In this document: one piece after another, positions 31,901 to 64,000 of the stretch
How positions within the stretch are numbered: position 1 is the stretch's first letter
Layout of the letters: each line of letters begins with the position of its first letter
Assembly: GCF_000699445.3 (NCBI RefSeq)
Contig: NC_067195.1
Span: 54,602,465-54,666,464, forward strand
From: Schistosoma haematobium
Taxonomy: Eukaryota > Platyhelminthes > Trematoda > Strigeidida > Schistosomatidae
Reading direction: 5' to 3'
DNA: 64,000 nt
Translations under genes and position numbers: made by a program
The notes under the pieces: model-generated
Database searches by the model: none
What the model was told of the DNA's origin: nothing
What the model saw: only the letters and a program-made list of their open reading frames with translations

Positions 31901-33823
31901 AGCTAAGTATTTGAATCTGTACTTGACGTTTTTCATATTACGACTGCGTCCTTGAAGCAGTGGGATCCAAATACTTTGTCCATAAGTCTAATTTTTTGCG
32001 AATAAGACAAGGCAGCTCGCCCTGATTGTAGAACATTTGTAACTCCTTATCACAATATCATTACTTATGAACATAAAAATAATAGGGTTATATAAAAAAC
32101 CTAGTTACTCCAACACTGATAACCAACCATTATATTTGTATATTTCGTAGATTAAATTACAGTTTACTCTCTAAAGAAACGTGTGTTTATTTTTCTAGCG
32201 GTTAGAAAGCCGAAAACTAGTATGTAGACAAACCGTTGAATACGCATGAGACTAAAAAGCCATTTTTTGTCAGATTCTGGAACGTTTTGAGTAGCTGGAT
32301 AGAAGAAAACCTTAAACGAACCATCATTATACCAGCAAAGGAAGGGAATGTTTCACACTTAAGACTGGGAGTAAAATATATCGGTAGCCCCGATCAGAAT
32401 ACTTTCCTAAACAGAAACAAAGTCACACAAATGATGAAATTTGCAATTCAAGTCGATTTATTGATATTGTGCACAAAAAGTATGTGGTATTAGTACCAAT
32501 TGATTATTCCTCTGTATTTGATTGCGCGCTTGTTATGCATTACAAATATAATACATTCTTTTGTGCCCATATAGTCCTAATCGACTCAGATAGCACTATT
32601 TCGGAAGTCTTCGACCAGATTGTTAGTTTGAGTGCTTCTAATTATTATAGCGTAACACCAGAGTACCATAATATCACGTGACAATATACTGTGACATACA
32701 ACACTTGGAGCTTTTATAGGCTGAATTTTCATACCTCCACTTAGCACATGAGGCTATCGAATCTTTAAGTGAAGCATCACAATCTTCTTTAGAAAGTAAT
32801 AAAAACAGTTAATTTTAAAGCTTTTTTCGAATTTTTTAAAACCCACTACTGACAGTCCTGTTCCGCTAGCTAAGAATTCACAAGGCATATATGAAGAATT
32901 ATCATCTCTTATTAGCCATTCACAGCATCCTCATATGGATAGTCTGTGTCCAGTAATCCCCAATATTGAGACTTCAGTAGGTCGTACTGCAACGCTAGGA
33001 TCTAAAGGTTTCAGGCTCTTGAATCAAATAGTGGATTCTGTACTGTCTATGCCCACAATAAAGTCATGAAATGAACCGAGCGATGCATATAATCGCTTTT
33101 GAATATGAACATTACCTTTCGAAATGGTGGATAAATATAAATGATCATTAGAAACGGCCGAATTGATGGGATCTAAATTACAAGGTTTAGTACCACTTGA
33201 AGCAAAATGAATAGTAGTTTCGCATACCCAGTAAATGCATCCTATCTTACCACATTTTAAATTATGTAACGCACATGAATTACGAGAATGAAATTTGACA
33301 CATGATATAACACTATGAATACCCAATTCATTAGATGGTTTGAACTATACCGAAATTGATCTTTGAGACGACCAAGCATTCAAAAAGGAAGTATGACTTA
33401 CGAAAACTGGGTGGATGTACAACAATATTGCAGTGGAGGTGCTCCACAACAAAATCTTTGCTCGCCCTCGAAAGAGCCAAGCTTTTCATTAAGCGATGTA
33501 GGGCACACAAAATATTCATAAATTTGACCATCAAATTCCTTCGGAGACTGACAAACACCGTACTGAACTACAAAATATTGAATCTTAAATTCACATATTG
33601 TGATATGAAGTACACACACAAAAGTTCAACACCGGACCCTTGTGACTTCAGGAAGCTTGGTATATACACGAAATCCAACGAATGTATTTCACTGTACAAA
33701 TGCTTCTTCTGATCATTGGTTCTGCACAACCATAGAAACGTCACAGTAAAAGCTAACTTACATTCCACCATACCGCAAAAGAACTTCACGAGGAACCAAA
33801 TAACTAGAAACTTTTTGGTCCAT
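26346..33823 (-). CDS. Shisa-like single-pass membrane protein, five exons
   Basis: Exons: 33823-33762, 33721-33616, 33562-33402, 29100-28914, 26675-26346; 846 nt, 281 residues, all phases agree (2, 0, 2, 0). Residues about 56-104 form a Cys-rich domain with the Shisa layout: YEYFVCP, then FCCG (93-96), then YCC (102-104). Residues about 118-139 are a membrane segment (SIFIGGSLGFLLFGIFFVIY) followed at once by RLARNLRK, so the tail is cytoplasmic. The last exon adds a Ser/Asn-rich, highly basic tail with KKKKRRK. No signal peptide is seen in this model, as in the SHISAL2/FAM159 branch, but the frame stays open upstream to an AG at 33898, so a 5' exon may be missing. Shisa proteins act in receptor trafficking; which receptor here is unknown. 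An SR2 copy and a long (AT)n run lie in its introns. Confidence 0.65.
26766..27000 (-). other. Open frame in Shisa-like intron 4, probably repeat-derived
   Basis: Frame reading LATVLDMKPISFGSLSDC and onward lies directly 3' of the SR2 tail (GTGTAAGTTAGTAA near 27000 on the minus strand). No splice sites fit. More likely flanking repeat than host exon. Confidence 0.25.
27001..28255 (-). mobile_element. SR2-like LINE, reverse transcriptase and 3' end
   Basis: Reads from NQMKNSVNTQLRDQQAGFRR (about 28170) through LLDYEKAFDSVGRRNSWDH (motif A) and QVRTGVRQGCLLSPYLF to the carboxy part and a tail-like GTGTAAGTTAGTAA. The YADD region and later parts are broken by shifts and by a deletion after GEAL. 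It contains the intact version of the Gypsy target (single AACT within GGAACTCAAAAC near 27485). Lies in an intron of the Shisa-like gene in sense orientation. Confidence 0.9.
28241..28258. repeat. (CT)n microsatellite
   Basis: Nine CT units at the 5' break of the SR2 copy. Confidence 0.9.
28832..28906. repeat. Long (AT)n microsatellite
   Basis: About 37 AT units beginning within ten bases of the donor site of Shisa-like exon 4. Confidence 0.95.
28914..29100 (-). CDS. Shisa-like gene, exon 4 (membrane segment)
   Basis: Acceptor CTCTTTGTAG, phase 2, matching exon 3. About 22 hydrophobic residues, then a basic stretch and FYETNVGVFASPAFHEPIQ. The donor GTATAT runs straight into the (AT)n tract. 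Confidence 0.65.
29375..29470 (-). mobile_element. tRNA-like SINE head, degenerate
   Basis: The minus strand has CAAGGTTTGAATCCCGTC, a B-box-like part, and an upstream A-box-like TGGATTAGTGGTTGAAAACG. No hammerhead-like part follows. Confidence 0.5.
29480..33010. other. Large intron of the Shisa-like gene, nothing further recognised
   Basis: Short open frames on both strands (for example 30798-30562 minus, hydrophobic; 32236-32493 and 32469-32681 plus) lack splice partners or motifs. Confidence 0.4.
33024..33350 (-). other. Open frame that could be an optional exon of the Shisa-like gene
   Basis: About 108 codons after an AG, Cys-rich (ISCVKFHSRNSCALHNLKC), ending in TGA. An internal acceptor (TTCATAG near 33313) would be phase-compatible with exon 3, giving a protein with the Cys-rich domain but no membrane segment. 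The main model skips it. Could be chance. Confidence 0.3.
33402..33562 (-). CDS. Shisa-like gene, exon 3 (Cys-rich domain)
   Basis: Encodes YGVCQSPKEFDGQ, IYEYFVCP, RFCCGAPPLQYCCTSTQF. The spaced CP...CCG...YCC pattern is the basis of the family call. Strong donor GTAAGT, phase 2. Confidence 0.65.
33616..33721 (-). CDS. Shisa-like gene, exon 2
   Basis: Encodes ITNDQKKHLYSEIHSLDF onward to GVELLC. The donor lies in a (GT)n-like run, so the exon end is uncertain by a few bases; the phase-0 choice (GTGTAC) pairs with acceptor TTCAG, and a phase-1 choice pairs with the AG four bases earlier. Confidence 0.5.
33722..33761 (-). other. 40-nt micro-intron
   Basis: Begins GTAAGTTAGC and ends TGGTTGTGCAG, with pyrimidines between. 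Joins the two flanking frames in phase 2. Confidence 0.65.
33762..33823 (-). CDS. Shisa-like gene, exon 1
   Basis: Starts at an ATG (MDQKVSSYLVPREVLLRYGG), donor GTAAGT in phase 2. The same frame is open upstream to 33897, right after ATAG, so this may be an internal exon whose real start is further right. Confidence 0.5.
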
Positions 33824-33897
33824 TGTAACGTTGTCTACTGAGATAGGTTGTTTTCCACTTAGTAAACACAAGTTATTCTGTTGTAGCTTCAACTATA

Positions 33898-35167
33898 GTA
33901 TGTACAGTAAGCAACTCAATCAGTTGGTGGGAACTGCAGTTTGATTAAATCCCCCGATAAGATGTGCATATATCCTCTGCTCAATTAGCTTCTATTTAGC
34001 TGTAACTGCCCAATTAAAGGTATTGATCTATCAACTGATAACTTTAAATCAAACCGTTACCAAAAGGTTCAAGCAACCCGCAGTTTATTCCCATGGTGCA
34101 AACCACAGTACAATGCACATTTATGTCTCTACTCAATTTCTGCTTGAAAAATAGAAGGCTGAGTAGCGTTGTTATTCCTGAAAATAGTTATCTTTCAGTT
34201 TGTCAAACTTATTTTTAATGAATCAACAGAGAGAGAGATGCACCCTCGAGTTTAGGTAACGCGTTCCATGACTTTAGGATTCGATCGGGAAGTTGATAGC
34301 CAGCCAACAGGTAACTTGTTCTGTGCTTATGACGTTTCGAAATACCCTTGCAAATTCCGTTTGGTATGGCACGAAGAACGAAGGGATATCAGATGAAAAT
34401 TTGTTACCACTGGAACTAAAAGTTATAGGCTGACTAAAAAACTAGTATCTAACTATTACTGGAAATGTTCAACAGCCAATTATGACAGTTTTTGACGAAT
34501 TAATTTTCTCGTATAGTCGAAGTGTTTTTAAGTTTTGTAAAGCATTTCAAACAATTTCTAGAGCAGTTTCAGCTGGTTGATACACGTGTACGTTTCATGT
34601 CCATGGAATATCTATTCATTCATGGTTTTCATTAAAATGGTCAGCCATCATTCCCCGATGTCTTACCTTCAACTTATCATAATTTGAAAACTTAGTGGAT
34701 ATTATCTAAAGCCAAAGTGATCTATATTTTTTGAAAGTCAGTGCTGTTCAAATCAACTACCACTTTGAGTTACAGACAAATTATGATGGTACTACGAGGT
34801 GCGTGAAGAATTCCGGTACTTTTTGTATCGAAACTAAAAGAAGCCTATGCTAAACAGCCCAAACCCGATCGTTGAAACTTCAGACTATTTCCATCTACGA
34901 TCAATTTAAAATGGAAGTAACAGGCAACACGTATTTGTATCCTGCTATTCGTTCAGTAAAACGTCTACTAAAAACAGATATCTTTGAGAATCAAAATGTC
35001 ACAACACTGAGTTTCTCTGATGCCGCATTTCGGTCCTGACCTTAATGATGTAAACGCAAAGCTCTGTTTGCATGTAATTTTCCAAAATTGTTTCACTTTT
35101 CGCTGCTACAAGTTCAGGAGGTTGGTTCGTTCTTCATATACATTACATTATGGGTCACTGAAACATG
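33898..35167. other. Spacer upstream of the Shisa-like gene
   Basis: No exon or repeat that I can support. A signal-peptide exon for the Shisa-like gene may be hidden here. Confidence 0.35.
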
Positions 35168-35171
35168 CAAG

Positions 35172-35492
35172 TGATGATGTCACAGGTATTCAGTGTTTGA
35201 CAACGCTCCTACCAGTGACACCTTCTAATATATTTCGTTCCCACCCGGAGAAATCAAAAGACAGAGTCGAGGAGATAGGAAGAGTATATTTGGAGATGAC
35301 CAATATATCGGAATTCTCTGATCTAATCTGGCTAGCGACTGCGGTTGATGTTGAGCACGGCGTTACCACACGTGATCTGGTGCGGATGCCTGACCGAGCG
35401 CCTTCAGCTAGATGAGTCCACTAAAACATATGGTCAGCATCCAATGTCGAAAACTTAGAACTATTTATTTTGAGGATTTATTTACCGCTACA
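35172..35492 (-). mobile_element. Solo LTR of the same Gypsy family
   Basis: 321 bp, reverse complement of the LTR at 12976-13296 with about ten differences, running from the CATCATCA end to the TGTAGCGG start. Flanked on both sides by CAAG (35168-35171 and 35493-35496). Solo LTRs arise when the two LTRs of a full element recombine. The plus-strand open frame across it is a chance reading. Confidence 0.93.
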
Positions 35493-35496
35493 CAAG

Positions 35497-36229
35497 CAAA
35501 ATCAACACAATCCTAAGATCATTGTGGAACATTGCATCCAAAAGAACATTTAAATGTCAATGAGTAAGTTTAGTTTTCTTGGCTACATTTTCCGTTTGTA
35601 TGACTAATTCGACTACATTATACGTCTTTCTGTGAACCTTACACTTTTTAGGTAGGCCTTTATTCAAAACACTCAAAACACCTTGAACAATGACATTTTA
35701 TATTTATATACAGGCATAAGTTTAAAGACATCCCCTGTTGAAAAAATAACTCGCCTTATTTTACAGAACACTGTAGGGCAGAAGTGTATCTAAGTAGCAC
35801 TAATTGGCTCGCTAACTTATACGCTTCCTTGAATGGTGAGACTATAATTTATGGACGAATCAATGGAAACAAGAATAGCAAGTCTTGAATTTCGGCGAGA
35901 AACTCATTAACCCACAAACTTAATTCTCATTTTAGGATTATAGCTGATACCAGTCCTTGATGAGAACCCTTGTCTGAAACAATAACCTTGAATTTCAACA
36001 AATAATCTCATATCCCAGTTCCTCATGGTATTCAACAAACCTGCTTTCATCAAATAAAGTACGTGAGTTGTCTTTAGGTCACTTGAGCGTCTCTCAAGGT
36101 GGTTCATAAATTATCGTGAGAATATTATTATTTATTACTTTATATCTTGCAGCTGAACAAAATATTTGCTCTGTTTTGGGTGTCTTCTACTTAAGGATAA
36201 TAGCAGTATTATTGCAACATCTGGTTTCA
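35497..36229. other. Spacer with an unassigned open frame
   Basis: A minus-strand frame at 36107-35907 has some protein-like character (KMRIKFVG at its end), but no clean splice sites or known motif; possibly a repeat remnant. Confidence 0.3.
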
Positions 36230-36655
36230 ATACAGCTTCTGTAGACCTGGAAGTTACTTTTCAAGACGGTTCTACTGTATGCAACGGAAATTTGAAGTAT
36301 TACAAAAGACATCATCCAGAAGATGCTAGATTTTATTAACAGCCGCCCACGCAAAATACTTCGGATCCGTTGGCCGAAAACTCTCAGCAACCACCTACTA
36401 TGGGAGAAAACAAATCAGAACCCGGCGGAGGAACAAATCTGGAAGAAGCGCTGGAAGTAGGTAGTAAAAATATGGGAAAAAGCACTCAACTGCATTACAA
36501 AGCAAGCCCTCACGTGGATCTATCAAGGGAAGAGGAGAATAGGAGGATCAGAGAATACATTGCGCCAAGAAAATGAAACAGGTATGAGAAAAATGAACAG
36601 CAATTGGATAGAATCAGAAGAGAAGCTCAGGACAGAGTAGATTGGGAGTAACAGA
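36230..36655 (+). mobile_element. SR2-like LINE, carboxy-terminal fragment
   Basis: Broken frames read [50 protein letters not shown] and KQALTWIYQGKR, the end of the SR2 polyprotein. Several stops and shifts, more decayed than the 12 kb and 27 kb copies. Confidence 0.8.
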
Positions 36656-36659
36656 CCTA

Positions 36660-38479
36660 GTTGAATGAGAATTTAGCTATTCCACATCTTCTACACCTGA
36701 GTTTAATTCAAACGTGGCTTTAAATAATTTTAACGAGTAAGTGAATGAGGTATGTCGCAAATGCAGGTCAAATACACTCTCCATATTCATCAGCGAATTA
36801 AAGGACATCGTAGTGAACGTTTGAAAAATATATACATAATTTTTGAAGACGCCACTACATTCACCATTGGATCAACGATGAGAGTCATGTTTCATTTCAA
36901 AACTCGATAACACATTTGTTTAGCAGAAGTGATACAGTCCAATATAACTCACTACGGGTCTTCAGAGCAACAGGTTTTCTCACGAATATTAAACTCCAAT
37001 TGTTACTCATCAAGAAATCATCACATATATAATACAGCCAAATTCACCTTTTAGTAAACTAGTTTGAAAATGAAAGGGATTTAATAGGCGCTCCAATTTT
37101 AAAAAATAACGTTCTCGTGAGAAATTTAATGTGCATATGTTTGAATGCCAGGATATTAACCAAAGTTTAGGGAAACCCTAGGAGATGACTTGTAAGTGAT
37201 GCCTCAGGTATTGCTACTGCAGATTTTCAATGTCTATTATAATTTTTTCATTGACTGCTTCAAGCGAAGACTTAAACTCACTCGCCTGCAATACAAGAAC
37301 TCTGGATTCGGTGTCGACGGCTGACCAGGACATCATCGAAAGTCAACAAGACTCTTGCTTACGTTTATCGAGCTTCTTACTCAGCATTTCGACCAAACAA
37401 ATGCTGAGCATTTATCATTACCCATTAATATCGAGGTTTTGATGTTATGCTCCCAGAAATTAACGATTGTTTGGCACCATGTTTTGATAAACGGTCGAGG
37501 ACGCGAAATAAATTAAAAGACGAGATTAAGATGAACTTGTAACTCAGTGGACTTTCTTGAGCACACCACGGACTGGAACTAAACACTATCTGGGAAGCAA
37601 GATAGCATATAACATATAGCATACAATGTAGATATAACTGGCATCCATAAGCATATATCAATCGACAACCGAGTCTCCATTGAATGTCCATGAATCCTAC
37701 GTTCGAAATGAGGGCATTGACAAGTCCGCTTCACATAGGTGAGAAACCAGTTAAGGTGGCGATGCGATCAGGGCATTGGACAAACTCGAGTCAAGGTGGT
37801 AGTATTATTATTACGAATATCCACGTTAGTCAGTGAATTTTCTCCAAAAACGTTTCAGGACAGCTTTGTAAACACAATATCCGCATCCTCGTTACATCTG
37901 GTTGTGCTCAAACGGCCAACACTATTCACCTGTGAACTGTTACAAACAACAAGCTATCCTCATAGTGCTTCTACATATGACAGTATAGGTGGAAAATTAG
38001 ATGACTTCCATTCGATTCTCCCCTGTTCTATTATGCGTAACTGACAAACTGTCGTGCAGTGTGATGTATCTTTCAGATGGCAGTTCTGAACATCAAGTCC
38101 CCTATAAGTAAGAAAAATGGTCATGATATTCGAAGCAATCAGTCCCTTTCATAAATTCGGATAGCGTAATAACAATAGGAAGATTATCAGAACTATGCAA
38201 GATATTAGCGCAATGCATTCCGAACAATCTGATCACGTATATTCTTGTTAAGAAAATTTGCATATAAAAATAAAGGTTCAACTAGACTGGGAATGGAGGG
38301 TGAGTGGAGACAAAGATAATAAAGAAAATAATATGAAAAACTACTTGAAGCCTCATCACGCTGCATAATAAACTAATATTACCAGGACAGGTTTAAAATG
38401 AGAACAAACGTTTTTGAATACGTAGAGCATGTTTCAATTTTCATATGCTTAAGGCTTCAATAAACCTTAGAATACATCC
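36660..38479. other. Spacer, nothing firmly recognised
   Basis: Open frames at 37230-37442, 37691-37425 (minus) and 37739-38044 have no motif or splice context. Near 38280 DWEWRVSGDKD may be a decayed trace of the SR2 reverse transcriptase start. Confidence 0.35.
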
Positions 38480-39090
38480 TTTTACACTTTTTTACAACAC
38501 CACAAAATCCGTGTTAAGATCAATTTTATTACCCGTTCCAAGCACGTGTCTGGCAATAGAGAATGATGGATGTTTATCATTTACCATTATTGGATCATTT
38601 GATTTTATTTGTTCATGCAACCACTTACGTACATGTTCGCACACCCTAATTCGGAGATCACGATTACTCCTCCACATGTATGTGTGGCCACACACATATT
38701 CAAATTGATAAACACAGTGGCACGTGGCGCAGTCGTTTTCATAACTTTTACGTTCTTGCTGAGTCATGGACCTTGTTTTCTCCTTCATTACGACCTTTAC
38801 TGCGTAATATGTCCTGTCAACAACTTATTTAAGCCTTTGTATCGGTAGAAAGCTATTTGAATCACCTCCAAACCGAAAACTGACGTGGACAGGTTCCTTT
38901 CTGCCAAGGTTATAGTACGTCTCAATATACCGTGACATTTCCATCTATTTATGAATTTTAAGGGGTAGCCAGTTTGCACTAATGCTTTGTTTAACAACCT
39001 AACGTCGTCATCAATAGCATCGTTTGTGCAAACACGATTAATCCCATTAGACAGACTGCTCACCGGACCTCGTTTGTATTGCACTGGGCA
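38480..39090 (-). mobile_element. Penelope-like element, 3' part with GIY-YIG endonuclease
   Basis: Frame 39084-38797 reads INRVCTNDAIDDDVRLLNKA, then GYPLKFINR and GLNKLLTG, the linker after the Penelope reverse transcriptase. Frame 38788-38492 reads CHCVYQFEYVCGHTYMWRSN, DLRIRVCEHVRKWL and SFSIARHVLGTGNKIDL, the GIY-YIG nuclease fold with the conserved Arg and downstream His region. The usual GIY/YIG residues are altered (VYQF / TYMW). One frame change separates the parts. The reverse transcriptase itself is missing. Confidence 0.75.
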
Positions 39091-40387
39091 GTAACTATTG
39101 TGACTAAGGTATTGGCCCGTCCACGTTGGTTTTTTAAAGACGGGTGAACGGATCTCCTTTGGGGTACTTTACTTCGTGTTAGACCTTTCAGCCTGTGGCA
39201 TTGAAAAATTCGATGCAATACTCAACAAGATATATGAAACCTACTGGGACGCTAACTATAAAACATCATAGCCCTATTGTGTTTACGAAAAGGTAGTTCA
39301 TTACAGAAAAAAAGCATAGAATCTACGTCGCGACCTCAAAAAGACCACTTGCTTCAATGATAATGATGTATATCCCAAAAATAATTACAAGTTTGATCAT
39401 GTTATGGAAAATGAAACAATACAAGCATAAAGTGCTTTGCAGCCCGCCGTTTTATTTACACTATCAACGTACACGATGTGTCGGAATCGGGACTTTCGAT
39501 GTCCATAGGTGAGCCTCCAGACTAGGATGGGACAGCCACCAATGTTACCTGGTTTAATGGCTCTGCGGTACAGCGGACCTCAAGATTATAAGTTTATACA
39601 AGGTCCACACCAAGATTATGACTTCGCACTACTAGAGGGACCAATAAATCAAGGTAAAGTATAGGACCAAGTCCCTGGTGCACTTAGCTATACCACTAGG
39701 ACGAAAGGTAATTATTATATCATAAACTTGCCATACTGAATACCCAGGCTACAAGATCTTATGTAGAAGTCGCATTATTCTCTATACTTATTTGTTCTGC
39801 CGTTAGTTAGTAATATGCTGTTTATGAACCTTTTTAGAACACATATAGTTTGGGGAGTAGAATAATATATTTGATTCAAAAAGGTTGAGGTCACGCAGAA
39901 TGATCAAGCCCACATGGCCGAGCAACGATATTTCGATTAAGTGTCTTTGTGGTTATATATTGACTTTTCACAGTTGTCCAAAGGCTAATCTTCATGTTTA
40001 GCTTCAAGGATCGTGCAGCTACTATGTGTTGATCGGTACCAGTCGGCAGTTAAACTGGCCAATATTATGCACACAAACAACAAATACGTTCCACAAGGCT
40101 TTTACATCATTAGCTAGGTATTCAGTTCGCACTGTTGAAAATGTTAAGTGATTTATGAATAATGAGCAAATAGACGCACGAGTTAGTAGTGTGAAATATA
40201 TTCATCATTTTTAGGTTCAAATGTCGCCACCAAGTAACCGGAGTCAAAATTAATTAGTCAAGAAATATAAGAATTTATGTTGATATAAAAGTTCGCCAAC
40301 TATAAAAAAATAAATCCTATTAAAAACACTATGTACAATCAGTAAAATGCAAAACATGGTTAATATATATGTACTGTAAAAGTCATG
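39091..40387. other. Spacer downstream of KDM4
   Basis: Possible decayed SINE near 39480-39600 (GACTAGGATGGGAC). No exon supported and no AATAAA found close after the KDM4 stop. Confidence 0.35.

Positions 40388-64000
<23,613 letters not shown>

Noticed and set aside
33356..33712. 118-codon plus-strand open frame
   Set aside because: It is antisense to the Shisa-like exons, has no motif, and runs across their introns; the minus strand has matching splice sites and a recognisable Cys pattern.
35020..35415. 131-codon plus-strand ORF
   Set aside because: Most of it is the reverse complement of a solo LTR; the same reading appears as a shadow in both other LTRs.

Overview
The window looks like nuclear DNA from a schistosome (Schistosoma or a close trematode relative). 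It is AT-rich, with very long introns next to introns of only 31-53 nt. Its repeats are those known from schistosomes: SR2-type RTE retrotransposons, a second RTE-like LINE group, Penelope-like elements, a CsRn1/Boudicca-like Gypsy element with a tRNA-Trp-type primer site, and tRNA-headed SINEs carrying remnants of a hammerhead ribozyme (Sm-alpha type). No prokaryotic features, CRISPR arrays, rRNA or convincing free-standing tRNA genes were seen. Gene models were built by reading splice sites and codon phase by eye; family names rest on remembered motifs, not searches.

Four host loci can be supported. (1) At the left edge, one 108-nt exon (476-369, minus) of an unrecognised gene. (2) At 18946-23351, plus, a six-exon gene for an unrecognised 314-residue protein, with a 34-nt intron and a 23-nt micro-exon. 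(3) At 33823-26346, minus, a five-exon Shisa-like single-pass membrane protein of about 281 residues. (4) From beyond the right edge to 40388, minus, the 3' part of a KDM4/JMJD2 histone lysine demethylase: end of the JmjC domain, linker, PHD, extended PHD and hybrid Tudor domain, ten exons in the window, all phase-compatible.

Layout: 0.4-12.3 kb is the left-edge exon followed by gene-poor repeat-rich DNA (SR2 pieces, SINEs, AT-rich spacer). 12.3-18.7 kb is an SR2 copy split by a very young Gypsy element (12976-18207; LTRs differ at one position; 4-bp target duplication). 18.9-23.4 kb is the six-exon gene. 26.3-33.9 kb is the Shisa-like gene, whose introns hold an inverted SR2 copy that is the empty-site version of the Gypsy target. 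35.2 kb is a solo LTR of the same Gypsy family. 36-39 kb holds SR2 and Penelope remnants. 40.4-64.0 kb is KDM4, whose introns hold an internally deleted RTE copy, a roughly 650-bp foldback inverted repeat, a nearly full-length RTE-like LINE in sense orientation, SINEs, a Penelope copy and another RTE copy.

The most unusual patterns are: two pairs of defective LINE copies that are nearly identical over about 0.7 kb but clearly diverged outside it (gene conversion is one explanation); a nested insertion with its empty site in the same window; the foldback repeat in the last KDM4 intron; and the micro-introns and micro-exon.
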